From FLUQ01 sp031548325 (lineage in GTDB: Bacteria; Desulfobacterota; Desulfovibrionia; Desulfovibrionales; Desulfovibrionaceae), in the NCBI GenBank assembly GCA_031548325.1, contig JAVBRE010000167.1:1-6389 (forward strand): DNA of 6,389 bases, in the 5' to 3' direction. The notes beneath the pieces are model-generated. The model did no database searches and was not told the origin of the DNA. It worked only from the letters and a program-made list of their open reading frames with translations. Below are positions 1-6,152 of this stretch, piece by piece; the stretch's first letter is position 1; every line of letters starts with the position of its first letter. A program made the position numbers and the translations under genes.

Positions 1-259
1 TCTGGCCCATGCAGGCTTCGGCAAAGGCCACCATCTTTTTGGAAATGGCGCCCCTGGCCAGCAAATCGCCGGCCAGGATGAAGAAGGGCACTGCCACCAG
101 GGGAAAGGAATCCGTGGCCGCAAACATGCGCTGCACCGCGACCAGCAAAGGCACTTCGCCCAGCACCAGCACTGTGGCGCCGGCAATGGCCACGGAAAAG
201 GCAATGGGCACGCCGATGGCCAGCAGGCCGAGAAAGGCGCCGAAGAGTATCGCGGTCAT
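1..259 (-). CDS. dctM: TRAP transporter large permease DctM, N-terminal part (runs off window)
   Basis: This is the first 86 codons of the large membrane subunit of a TRAP (tripartite ATP-independent periplasmic) importer, which forms the ion-driven channel in the inner membrane. The protein starts MTAILFGAFLGLLAIGVPIA, a first hydrophobic helix with the Gly-Val-Pro seen in this family. Near residues 49-73 it has the conserved stretch DSFPLVAVPFFILAGDLLAR followed by GAIS. Full-length DctM is usually about 425-430 residues, so roughly four fifths lie outside the window. The start ATG (257-259) overlaps the dctQ stop as ATGA, the usual sign of translational coupling between the two membrane subunits. 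Family assignment is confident from the motifs and neighbours. The substrate cannot be inferred from this part. Confidence 0.95.
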   Translation of the reverse strand, partial: MTAILFGAFLGLLAIGVPIAFSVAIAGATVLVLGEVPLLVAVQRMFAATDSFPLVAVPFFILAGDLLARGAISKKMVAFAEACMGQ

Positions 260-771
260 TTCCCGTCCCCTTGCGTGTGCTCCCGGTCGGCCCCGGCGCC
301 CGGAATCATCTGCAGCAGCAGATCGACCACGTGCAGGGCCATGATTCCGCAGCCCAGGGGAATGGACAGATACATCCAGTGCATGGGAATGCGCATGGCC
401 GCGGAAAGCTGCCTGGTCTGAAAGCCCATGTACTTGACCCCGTAATACACGGCCATGAGAAAGAAGGCGCCGCACAGCAGATGGGTCAGCACCTGCATGG
501 CTTTTTGGGCGGCCGGCGGGAAGATGTCGCGAATGACCGTGACGTTGATGTGTCCCAGTTTTTTGTATACGCAGCTCGCGCCGAGAAAGGTGGACCAGAC
601 CAGCAGATAGCGGGAGAGCTCCTCACTCCAGACCAGGGCGGTGAAATACATGCGGCAGACGATCTGCGCCCCGGTGAGCAGCACCATGGCCGTGAGGCAG
701 GCGATGCAGATCACGGCGCAGGCCTTGTCCAGCCAGTCGCTCAGTTTGTGTACGGCGTTGATGATTGCCAT
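256..771 (-). CDS. dctQ: TRAP transporter small permease DctQ
   Basis: 171-residue small membrane subunit of the TRAP importer, thought to pair with DctM and help dock the loaded binding protein. Four hydrophobic segments are visible, at about residues 17-38, 54-72, 92-112 and 132-153. The conserved DctQ signature lies between the first two: W48-S-E-E-L-S-R54, then a Trp/Phe-rich helix and the GHINV motif. A second family motif, Pro129 to Trp132 with Pro138, precedes the last helix. The C-terminal tail after residue 158 is polar and variable. The start is set by GGAGG at 776-780, four bases before the ATG. The gene overlaps dctM by 4 bp and lies 254 bp after dctP, which is unusually far for this operon type and suggests separate control. 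Confidence 0.95.
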   Translation of the reverse strand: MAIINAVHKLSDWLDKACAVICIACLTAMVLLTGAQIVCRMYFTALVWSEELSRYLLVWSTFLGASCVYKKLGHINVTVIRDIFPPAAQKAMQVLTHLLCGAFFLMAVYYGVKYMGFQTRQLSAAMRIPMHWMYLSIPLGCGIMALHVVDLLLQMIPGAGADREHTQGDGK

Positions 772-788
772 CGGACCTCCCTGGCGGG

Positions 789-813
789 GAGCAATTTCAA
801 AATGAAATTGCTC
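789..813 (-). repeat. AT-rich hairpin in the dctQ leader
   Basis: A perfect 10-bp inverted repeat: GAGCAATTTC at 789-798 and GAAATTGCTC at 804-813, with a 5-base loop AAAAT. It lies eight bases upstream of the dctQ ribosome site (776-780) in the transcribed strand. It could modulate ribosome access, protect the 5' end of a dctQM transcript after processing, or be a relic of the AT-rich repeat seen at the right end of the window (shared GCAATTT core). The symmetry is directly visible; the function is inference. Confidence 0.6.
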
Positions 814-908
814 GGCGGACGCGAAGCGGATGCTCGCGAAGCGTGTCGTTTTGTCTGTGTAATTTTGCTATGGTATGTGAACAAGACAGCATGTTTGGCG
901 AACCTTGA

Positions 909-937
909 ATTATATAACCTCAACGGTAAAATGTCCT
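909..937 (-). promoter_or_regulatory. Candidate sigma70 promoter for dctQM
   Basis: Read on the minus strand, AGGACA (932-937, four of six bases of the -35 consensus) is followed after exactly 17 bases by TATAAT (909-914, a perfect -10 box). The predicted start is near 902, giving dctQ a leader of about 130 bases. The element lies just past the terminator-like hairpin at 947-975, so it would restart transcription after attenuation at the end of dctP. TATAAT can arise by chance in AT-rich spacers, so confidence is moderate. Confidence 0.45.
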
Positions 938-946
938 ATGCAAAAC

Positions 947-975
947 CGCCGGGGGCAAAAAGGCGGCCCCCGGCG
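947..975 (-). terminator. Terminator-like GC hairpin after dctP
   Basis: A perfect 10-bp GC-rich stem: CGCCGGGGGC at 947-956 and GCCCCCGGCG at 966-975, with a 9-base loop. It begins 50 bases past the dctP stop on the transcribed strand. Only four T residues follow the stem (GTTTTG), so it is either a leaky terminator or an mRNA-stabilising stem. Such an element would give more dctP than dctQM message, which fits the usual need for excess binding protein in TRAP systems. Confidence 0.6.
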
Positions 976-1025
976 CGCCGCGAAAGCGGCTGTGTTTTTC
1001 GAAAACCATGCGCCAGGTTCCGGGG

Positions 1026-2006
1026 CTACTGCGCCAGAGCCTGCTGGATGCGCTTCAAACCTTCGGCGTACTGCGGATACTTGCCGTAAACACTCTGCAC
1101 GGCGGCCTTGAAGCTGGCCAGATCCGGAGTTTCCACGACCTGCATGCCGTTTTTTTTGAGGTCCGCCAGTTGGCGGGATTCGTTGTCGGCTACCCAGGCG
1201 CGTTCATACACGGCCGCTTCCTGGGCCGCATCCTTCACGATTTTCTGCACGTCGGCGGGCAGCTTGTCGAACAGGGCCTTGCTCATGGTGAAAATGGCCG
1301 CCGCGTAAGCATGGCGGGTCATGGTCAGGTACTTTTGCGATTCCCATAGCTTGAAGGCGTGAATGACGTTGACCGGGTTTTCCTGACCGTCCACGGTGCC
1401 CTGCTGAAAGGCCGTCAGGGCTTCGGTCCAGGCCATGGGCACGGCGTTGGCGCCCAGCGCGCGGAAAGAAGAGGTGTAGACCTCGTTTTCCATCACCCGG
1501 ATTTTCAGACCCTTGATGTCTTCAGCCTTGACTACCGGGCGTTTGCTGTTGGTAAGGTTGCGAAAGCCCCGCTCGGCATAGGCCAGGCCCTTGATGCCCG
1601 CGCCGTCCAATTTGCCCAGAATGCTCCGGCCGATTTCGCCGTCCAGAATTTTATAGGCCTGGGCGTTGTTGGCGAACAGGAAAGGCATGTCCAGCATGCC
1701 GAATTCGGGCACGAAGTTCACGAAAGGCCCGCTGGTGATGAGGCCCATGTCCAGGGTGCCCATCTGCATGCCTTCCAGCATGGTGCGTTCGTCGCCAAGG
1801 GCGGCGTTGGGGTATACTTCAACGACAAAAGCCCCTTTGGTACGTTCTTTGACCAGTTCGCCGAACTTCAGGGCGGCCACCTGAAAGCTGTCCTGTTCGT
1901 TGACGGTGGTGCCCAGTTTGATGATCTTGGGCGCCGCCAGGGCGGGCGCGGCGATCACGGCGCAGAAAAGCAGGGCCGACAGCAGGGAGAAGAGACGTGG
2001 TTTCAT
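1026..2006 (-). CDS. dctP: TRAP transporter substrate-binding protein DctP
   Basis: 326-residue periplasmic solute-binding protein that captures an organic acid and hands it to DctQM. Residues 1-24 form a Sec signal peptide (Lys/Arg near the start, hydrophobic core, ALA before the likely cut at A24/A25). The mature part has the family hallmarks: an early LGTTVNEQDS strand, GDERTMLEGMQMGTLDMG at about 71-88, MLDMPFLF at 104-111, and GFRNLTNSKRPV at 147-158. GLKIRV at 167-171 contains Arg170, the position of the conserved carboxylate-binding arginine, and GTVDGQENPV ends at 212. The C-terminal helical region is intact and the length is normal. AAGGAG at 2016-2021 lies nine bases before the ATG. 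The gene follows ilvD by 45 bp, so co-transcription is likely. The conserved arginine implies a carboxylate ligand, but the specific substrate is unknown. Confidence 0.95.
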   Translation of the reverse strand: MKPRLFSLLSALLFCAVIAAPALAAPKIIKLGTTVNEQDSFQVAALKFGELVKERTKGAFVVEVYPNAALGDERTMLEGMQMGTLDMGLITSGPFVNFVPEFGMLDMPFLFANNAQAYKILDGEIGRSILGKLDGAGIKGLAYAERGFRNLTNSKRPVVKAEDIKGLKIRVMENEVYTSSFRALGANAVPMAWTEALTAFQQGTVDGQENPVNVIHAFKLWESQKYLTMTRHAYAAAIFTMSKALFDKLPADVQKIVKDAAQEAAVYERAWVADNESRQLADLKKNGMQVVETPDLASFKAAVQSVYGKYPQYAEGLKRIQQALAQ

Positions 2007-2051
2007 CGGGCGATTCTCCTTAAATAGGATGTGTCGAACATATTCGATTGC

Positions 2052-3716
2052 TCATTCATCGGCGAAAACAGCGCCGGTGTTGGCGGATGTGACCAGCCGG
2101 CGATAGCGTTTCAGATAGCCGTGGGGCACGGGTTTTTCTACGGGCTTCCAGACGGCCCGGCGTTTGGCGAGAGCGGCTTCGTCCACCAGAAGTTCCAGTT
2201 TGTTGTTCGGGATGTCGATGCTGATGCCGTCCCCTTCTTCAATCAGGCCGATCAGGCCGCCGGCGGCGGCTTCGGGGGAGATGTGTCCGATGGATGCCCC
2301 GCGCGACGCGCCGGAAAAACGGCCGTCGGTGATAAGGGCCACGCTGTTGTCCAGGCCCATGCCGGCCAGAGTCGCCGTGGGAGCCAGCATTTCGCGCATG
2401 CCGGGGCCGCCCTTGGGGCCTTCATAGCGCACCACCAGCACGTCGCCGGGTTTGACTTTTTTCGCCAGTAGAGCGGCGACGCAATCTTCTTCGCTGTCAA
2501 AAACCCTGGCCGGGCCTTTATGGACCATCATTTCAGGCAGAACCGCGCCCTTTTTGACCACCGCCCCGTCCGGAGCCAGGTTGCCCCAAAGAACGGCCAG
2601 CCCGCCGTCCGCGGAATAGGCCTTTTCTTTTGGCCGAATGACGGAGGCGTCTCTGACCTTCGCATCCCGCACGTTTTCGGCCACGGTCTTGCCGGTGACG
2701 GTGATGCAATTCTTGTTCAGCAGGCCGTAGCCGAGCAGTTCGTTCAGCACGGCGGACAGCCCCCCGGCCATGTCCAGGTCGGCCAGAGAATCGGGCCCGG
2801 CCGGGCTCAGCTTCACCAGTTGCGGGGTGCACTTGCTGATGGCGTTGATGCTTTCAAGCTCGAGTTTGATGCCCGCTTCGTGAGCGATGGCGGGCAGGTG
2901 CAGAACCGTGTTGGACGAGCAGCCGAGCGCCATGTCGGCGGTCAGCGCGTTGTGCAGCGAATCTTTGGTCACGATGTCCCGCGGCCGGATGTTCTTTTCC
3001 AGCAGTTCCATGATTTTCATGCCCGCATGCTTGGCCAGACGGATACGGGCCGCCTTGACCGCCGGAATGGTACCGTTGCCGGGCAGGCCCAGGCCCACCA
3101 CTTCGGTCATGCAGTTCATGGAGTTGGCCGTGAACATGCCCGCGCAAGAACCGCAGCCGGGACAGGCGTTGTCTTCGATCTCCCGCGCATCCGCCTCGCT
3201 CATGGCGCCGAGACCGACCGCCCCCACCGCCTCAAAAGCATTGGACAACGTCACTTTGCGGCCGCCCGCGTGATCGGCCATCATGGGGCCGCCGCTGACA
3301 AAAATGCTCGGTATGTTCAGGCGCAGGGCCGCCATGATCATGCCGGGCACGATCTTGTCGCAGTTGGGCACAAAGACCAGGGCATCAAAAGGATGGGCCA
3401 TGGCCATGATTTCCACGGAGTCGGCGATATGCTCGCGGCTGATGAGAGAGTAACGCATGCCGTCATGCCCCATGGCGATGCCGTCGCAAACTCCGATGGC
3501 CGGAAAAGCCAGCGGCGTGCCGCCCGCCATGCGCACTCCCGCTTTCACGGCCTCGGTGATGCTGCCCAGATGCACGTGGCCGGGAATGATGTCGTTCTGG
3601 GCGTTGACTATGCCGATAATGGGGCGGGCCAGTTCCTCGTCGGTCAGGCCCGCGGCCTTGAACAACGAACGATGGGGAATTCTGGTGATGCCCGATTTCA
3701 TTTGGTCGCTGCGCAT
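2052..3716 (-). CDS. ilvD: Dihydroxy-acid dehydratase (IlvD/Edd family)
   Basis: 554-residue Fe-S dehydratase. The family converts 2,3-dihydroxy acids to 2-keto acids. The classical member makes the keto acids for valine and isoleucine, and relatives act on sugar acids. Conserved blocks are present: PGHVHL at 45-50, GVCDGIAMGH at 75-84, PNCDK with Cys119, CPGCGSCAGM with Cys185, Cys188 and Cys191, and DGRFSGASRG at 464-473 containing the active-site serine region. The Pro-Gly-His at 45-47 stands where [2Fe-2S] members usually have Pro-Cys, which suggests the oxygen-sensitive [4Fe-4S] type fitting an anaerobe (inference). The ATG at 3714-3716 was chosen because GGAGG lies just upstream (spacing four) and the protein then begins MRSDQMKSGITRIPHRSLF, like typical IlvD. 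A 33-residue upstream extension to 3815 has no homology-like features. The position as first gene of a TRAP operon raises the possibility of a paralogue for an imported hydroxy acid rather than the biosynthetic enzyme. Confidence 0.93.
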   Translation of the reverse strand: MRSDQMKSGITRIPHRSLFKAAGLTDEELARPIIGIVNAQNDIIPGHVHLGSITEAVKAGVRMAGGTPLAFPAIGVCDGIAMGHDGMRYSLISREHIADSVEIMAMAHPFDALVFVPNCDKIVPGMIMAALRLNIPSIFVSGGPMMADHAGGRKVTLSNAFEAVGAVGLGAMSEADAREIEDNACPGCGSCAGMFTANSMNCMTEVVGLGLPGNGTIPAVKAARIRLAKHAGMKIMELLEKNIRPRDIVTKDSLHNALTADMALGCSSNTVLHLPAIAHEAGIKLELESINAISKCTPQLVKLSPAGPDSLADLDMAGGLSAVLNELLGYGLLNKNCITVTGKTVAENVRDAKVRDASVIRPKEKAYSADGGLAVLWGNLAPDGAVVKKGAVLPEMMVHKGPARVFDSEEDCVAALLAKKVKPGDVLVVRYEGPKGGPGMREMLAPTATLAGMGLDNSVALITDGRFSGASRGASIGHISPEAAAGGLIGLIEEGDGISIDIPNNKLELLVDEAALAKRRAVWKPVEKPVPHGYLKRYRRLVTSANTGAVFADE

Positions 3717-3733
3717 GCGTCCTCCAGGCCGGT

Positions 3734-3747
3734 CCCGCTGCGGCGGG
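3734..3747 (-). other. Small GC hairpin in the ilvD leader
   Basis: CCCGC (3734-3738) and GCGGG (3743-3747) form a 5-bp stem around a TGCG loop, a few bases before the ilvD ribosome site. It has no T-tract, and no leader peptide rich in branched-chain residues was found, so there is no sign of classical ilv attenuation. It may simply be a chance GC stem. Confidence 0.3.
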
Positions 3748-3793
3748 CGCGGTGAAAAAATCCATGTTGAGCCGCTTTGCCGTGAGGGTATGA

Positions 3794-3801
3794 TGTATAC
3801 A
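3794..3801. promoter_or_regulatory. Palindrome TGTATACA, possible repressor operator
   Basis: TGTATACA is a perfect 8-bp palindrome located 77 bp upstream of the ilvD start. Similar TNGTATACNA sites are known operators of FCD-type GntR repressors, which often control TRAP and hydroxy-acid catabolic operons (general knowledge). It would lie about 15-22 bases downstream of the transcription start predicted from the -10 box at 3822-3827, a typical repressor position. No regulator gene is in the window, and an 8-bp palindrome could occur by chance. Confidence 0.35.
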
Positions 3802-3821
3802 CGGTATCGAAGCAAGCATCA

Positions 3822-3827
3822 AGTATA
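3822..3827 (-). promoter_or_regulatory. Candidate -10 box for the ilvD operon
   Basis: On the minus strand TATACT (3822-3827) matches five of six bases of the -10 consensus. Spacings of 16-18 bases show no good -35 box (TATCAA at 17), which would suit an activator-dependent promoter. An overlapping plus-strand TATAAT (3826-3831) is also present but equally lacks a -35. Support is weak beyond location in the only AT-rich divergent spacer. Confidence 0.3.
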
Positions 3828-3833
3828 TAATAT

Positions 3834-3864
3834 TTTGATTTAATTTGATATTATTTTGATTGAT
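3834..3864. repeat. Helically phased TTTGAT direct repeats
   Basis: TTTGAT occurs at 3834-3839, 3844-3849 and 3855-3860, that is at steps of 10 and 11 bases, and is followed by an overlapping TTGAT at 3860-3864. Repeats on one face of the helix in a divergent promoter region can be tandem regulator sites or intrinsically bent DNA. The spacing is read directly; the role is inference. Confidence 0.4.
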
Positions 3865-3922
3865 ACAGCAATTCCGTCAACTTTGTCTGCTTCGGGGGCT
3901 GGTCTTTTCTAGATTTTTTCAA

Positions 3923-3928
3923 TATATT
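3923..3928 (+). promoter_or_regulatory. Candidate -10 box giving a leaderless start for the NlpC/P60 gene
   Basis: TATATT at 3923-3928 matches five of six -10 bases. The base seven positions after its last T is 3935, the A of the ATG, so a transcript from this box would be leaderless. The -35 region (TGGTCT at 3900-3905) is poor. Confidence 0.3.
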
Positions 3929-3934
3929 GTCTAA

Positions 3935-4429
3935 ATGTTGCGGATTCCTGTTGTCTCATACCGCCCGGCCGCCCTTTTGATCGCTCTGCTGGCGTTTTGT
4001 ATGCTGCAAGGCTGCGGCAAGCGCAGCATCGCGCCAGAACCGGTCACGCGCGGCCCTTTGAGCGGCGATGCGGTGGTTTCCACCGCCCGCACGCAGATCG
4101 GGACCAAATACAAGAGCGGCGGAAGCACTCCGCAGACCGGATTTGACTGTTCCGGCTTCATTTGCTGGACTTACGCGCAGTATGGCGTGAACCTGCCGCG
4201 TCGGACCGTGGACCAGGCATCCGCCGGCAGAACCGTGAAGCGGCGGGACCTGCGTCCGGGCGACGTGGTGGTGTTTCGCATCTCCCGCCGGGCCGGGCTG
4301 CATACGGGCATCTACACCGGCGGCAACAAGTTCATCCACAGTCCCAGCACGGGCGGGCGCATCCGTGAGGAAAGTCTGAGCGTGGACTACTGGAACAGGC
4401 GCTTTGTTTCCGGCCGCCGCGTCTTATAG
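3935..4429 (+). CDS. NlpC/P60 family lipoprotein, probable peptidoglycan endopeptidase
   Basis: 164-residue predicted lipoprotein. Residues 1-26 are a signal peptide ending in the lipobox LQG-Cys27. The residue after the Cys is Gly, not Asp, so outer-membrane anchoring is expected if Lol rules apply. The NlpC/P60 papain-like domain follows: IGTKYKSGGSTPQTGFDCSGF carries catalytic Cys72, HTGIYTG carries His123, and FIHSPS carries His135. Spacing matches the Cys-His-His triad of E. coli MepS (Spr), so cleavage of peptidoglycan cross-links or stem peptides is likely. Length is like MepS or NlpC, with no extra SH3 or LysM domain. A TAA stop directly precedes the ATG, so no upstream start is possible, and no Shine-Dalgarno sequence is visible (the upstream bases are T/A-rich). 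TTG at 3938 is an alternative. It is divergent from ilvD and followed by its own terminator, so probably monocistronic. Confidence 0.92.
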   Translation: MLRIPVVSYRPAALLIALLAFCMLQGCGKRSIAPEPVTRGPLSGDAVVSTARTQIGTKYKSGGSTPQTGFDCSGFICWTYAQYGVNLPRRTVDQASAGRTVKRRDLRPGDVVVFRISRRAGLHTGIYTGGNKFIHSPSTGGRIREESLSVDYWNRRFVSGRRVL

Positions 4430-4432
4430 GGT

Positions 4433-4455
4433 CGCTTCTGAAAAGCGTTTTTTTT
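4433..4455 (+). terminator. Intrinsic terminator of the NlpC/P60 gene
   Basis: CGCTT (4433-4437) and AAGCG (4443-4447) form a 5-bp stem with a 5-base loop, followed directly by eight T residues (4448-4455). It starts three bases after the stop codon. The stem is short, but the long T-tract makes rho-independent termination likely. Confidence 0.7.
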
Positions 4456-4469
4456 CTTCCGGCCGCGTC

Positions 4470-4533
4470 AAATGCTGATTCCAAGTCGGGGCTGTACCAT
4501 GAAAGTACTATCCCCGACTTGGAATCAGCATTT
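4470..4533. repeat. Perfect 22-bp inverted repeat between the NlpC/P60 gene and pepD
   Basis: The left arm at 4470-4491 begins AAATGCTGATTCC and ends GTCGGGG. The right arm at 4512-4533 is its exact reverse complement. The 20-base centre (4492-4511) itself holds two GTAC blocks (4494-4497 and 4505-4508) that can pair and lengthen the stem. The ends are AAAT and ATTT, so it could act as a bidirectional terminator. However, the T-run is only four bases and a good terminator lies just upstream. It may instead be a small non-autonomous repeat. No coding potential is evident in 4430-4661. Confidence 0.8.
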
Positions 4534-4601
4534 TCCTTGCCGGAAGAACAAACCCCATCTTTTCAGAAACGGCCCTCACGCGGCGGCCGGACGAAGCCTT
4601 T

Positions 4602-4630
4602 TTGCCTGCGCCGTATCTTTGGTATATGGT
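4602..4630 (+). promoter_or_regulatory. Candidate promoter for pepD
   Basis: TTGCCT (4602-4607, four of six -35 bases), a 17-base spacer and TATGGT (4625-4630, four of six -10 bases) predict a start near 4637 and a leader of about 25 bases that includes the ribosome site. The match is modest, but placement after the inverted repeat and before the GGAGG is right. Confidence 0.4.
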
Positions 4631-4661
4631 ACATGAAGAATCCGCCGCAGGAGGTGCTCGC

Positions 4662-6152
4662 ATGGATGTGCGCGATCTGGAACCCAAAGAATGTTTCCGG
4701 CATTTTGCCGAATTGGCCAAGATTCCCCGCGGCTCCGGCCATGAAAAGGCGGTCAGCGACTATCTGCTGCGTTTCGCCGAAGAGCGGGGCTTTGCCGCGG
4801 TTCAGGACGAACAGAACAACATATGCATCAAAAAACCGGCTTCGCCGGGTTGCGAAGAAGCGAAACCCGTCATTCTGCAAGGGCATATGGATATGGTCCA
4901 GGTCAAGAGCGAAGGCCTCTCTTTCGACTTCGCGAGCGATCCGTTGCGCCTGCTGACGGACGGCGAGTCCGTGCGCGCGGACGGCACCACCCTGGGCGCG
5001 GACAACGGCATCGCCCTGGCCTATATGCTGGCCTTGCTCGAGGCCGAAAATATCCCCCACCCGCCGCTGGAGATGGTCATCACCACGGAAGAGGAAACCG
5101 GCATGGCCGGGGCCAAGCATTTTGACGCGGCTTGCCTCTCGGGCTCGTCTTTTATCAACCTCGACTCCGAGCAGGACGGCGTGTTCTGCGCAAGTTGCGC
5201 GGGCGGCCGCCGCAGCCGCGTGATTCTGCCGTTGAAAAGAACGGCCCTGGTCTCGCTGCCCGATCATGCCGACCACGTTTTTTTCACCGTCAGCGTGAGC
5301 GGTCTGGCCGGGGGCCACTCCGGGATCGAAATCCACAAACAGCGCGGCAACGCCAACCGCTTGCTGGGCCGCTGTCTGGATGCGCTGATGCGCGCTTACG
5401 GGCTGCATCTGGTCCATGTCGACGGCGGTCTTGCCAGCAACGTCATACCCACAGCCGCGACGGCAACGATCTGCACAGGAGCGGACAGAGCGGCTGTACA
5501 GGGGGAACTGGACCGTCTGCTGGGCCTGTTCCGGCACGAATTGCGGGCCGCCGACGGCGCGGATCTGCGCCTGGATCTCAGCGAAGCGGCAAGGGCCGAC
5601 GCGGTGTTCAGCGAAGAGACGACGCGCAAAGCTTTGACGGTCATGCTGCTCATGCCTCATGGCGTGATGAGCATGGACTTGAACATGACCGGGCAGAGTC
5701 TGCCTGAAAGTTCGAACAACTTCGCCGTGGTGGCGACAGAAGAAGAAGGGCTGACCTTTTCCTGCCTCTCGCGCAGCTCGCTTGGCAGTCTGAAAGAACT
5801 CATCTGCGGGCAGATCGGCGCTCTGGCCGCGTCTGTGGGCGCGCGGGCGGAATTTTTCGGCGATTACCCGGCCTGGGAGTATGACCCGGATTCGCAACTG
5901 CGGCGGGTTTTTCTACAGGCCCACGCGAGTCTGTTCGGCAGGGAGGCGGTGGTGGAAGGCATTCACGCCGGCCTGGAATGCGGCATTTTCGCGGAAAAAT
6001 TCAAGGCTCTGGGCCGGACGGCGGACTATATCGCCATCGGCCCCACCATCACCGGCGCGCACTCGACCGAAGAAACCCTCAGCCGTTCTTCGACCGAACG
6101 GGTCTGGAAGCTGCTTTTGGAAGGCCTGAAACAGCTGGGTAATTCCAAATAA
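4662..6152 (+). CDS. pepD: Aminoacyl-histidine dipeptidase (M20 family, PepD/carnosinase-like)
   Basis: 496-residue cytosolic metallopeptidase that splits dipeptides, classically Xaa-His including carnosine, to recycle amino acids. No signal peptide is seen. The M20 di-zinc site is complete: His75 and Asp77 in QGHMDM, bridging Asp114 in LGADNG, catalytic Glu144 and ligand Glu145 in TTEEETG, Asp168 in INLDSE, and His467 in GAHSTEE. GGHSGIEIH at 217-225 lies in the inserted dimerisation (lid) domain and contributes the conserved His219. These match the ligands known in Vibrio PepD. Length is close to the usual 485. The ATG at 4662-4664 is chosen because GGAGG lies seven bases upstream. A TTG start at 4602 would add 20 unlikely residues over the promoter. 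The last residues (NSK) and the stop are encoded inside the left arm of an inverted repeat. Confidence 0.95.
   Translation: MDVRDLEPKECFRHFAELAKIPRGSGHEKAVSDYLLRFAEERGFAAVQDEQNNICIKKPASPGCEEAKPVILQGHMDMVQVKSEGLSFDFASDPLRLLTDGESVRADGTTLGADNGIALAYMLALLEAENIPHPPLEMVITTEEETGMAGAKHFDAACLSGSSFINLDSEQDGVFCASCAGGRRSRVILPLKRTALVSLPDHADHVFFTVSVSGLAGGHSGIEIHKQRGNANRLLGRCLDALMRAYGLHLVHVDGGLASNVIPTAATATICTGADRAAVQGELDRLLGLFRHELRAADGADLRLDLSEAARADAVFSEETTRKALTVMLLMPHGVMSMDLNMTGQSLPESSNNFAVVATEEEGLTFSCLSRSSLGSLKELICGQIGALAASVGARAEFFGDYPAWEYDPDSQLRRVFLQAHASLFGREAVVEGIHAGLECGIFAEKFKALGRTADYIAIGPTITGAHSTEETLSRSSTERVWKLLLEGLKQLGNSK

Noticed and set aside
271..1089. Plus-strand open frame (272 codons) over dctQ and the dctP-dctQ spacer
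   Set aside because: It runs antisense through dctQ and across the spacer's hairpins, and shows no protein-family features.
2034..2047. 5-bp stem TCGAA/TTCGA in the ilvD-dctP gap, considered as a terminator
   Set aside because: Too short and AT-containing, with no T-tract directly after it. The 45-bp gap fits co-transcription.
2520..3755. Long plus-strand open frame (411 codons) opposite ilvD
   Set aside because: Antisense to a clear IlvD protein, His/Gly/Gln-rich, with no domain-like pattern and no ribosome site of note.
3717..3815. 33-residue N-terminal extension of IlvD
   Set aside because: The extension covers the leader and GGAGG site, is unlike IlvD N-termini, and the ATG at 3714-3716 gives the standard MRSD-type start.
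4602..4661. 20-residue N-terminal extension of PepD from a TTG start
   Set aside because: The TTG coincides with the putative -35 box, and a better start with GGAGG seven bases upstream exists at 4662.
4563..5897. Long minus-strand open frame (444 codons) opposite pepD
   Set aside because: It is antisense to a well-supported M20 peptidase with every catalytic residue, has low-complexity Arg/Gln/His-rich composition and no recognisable motif. It is a typical by-product of GC-rich codon use.
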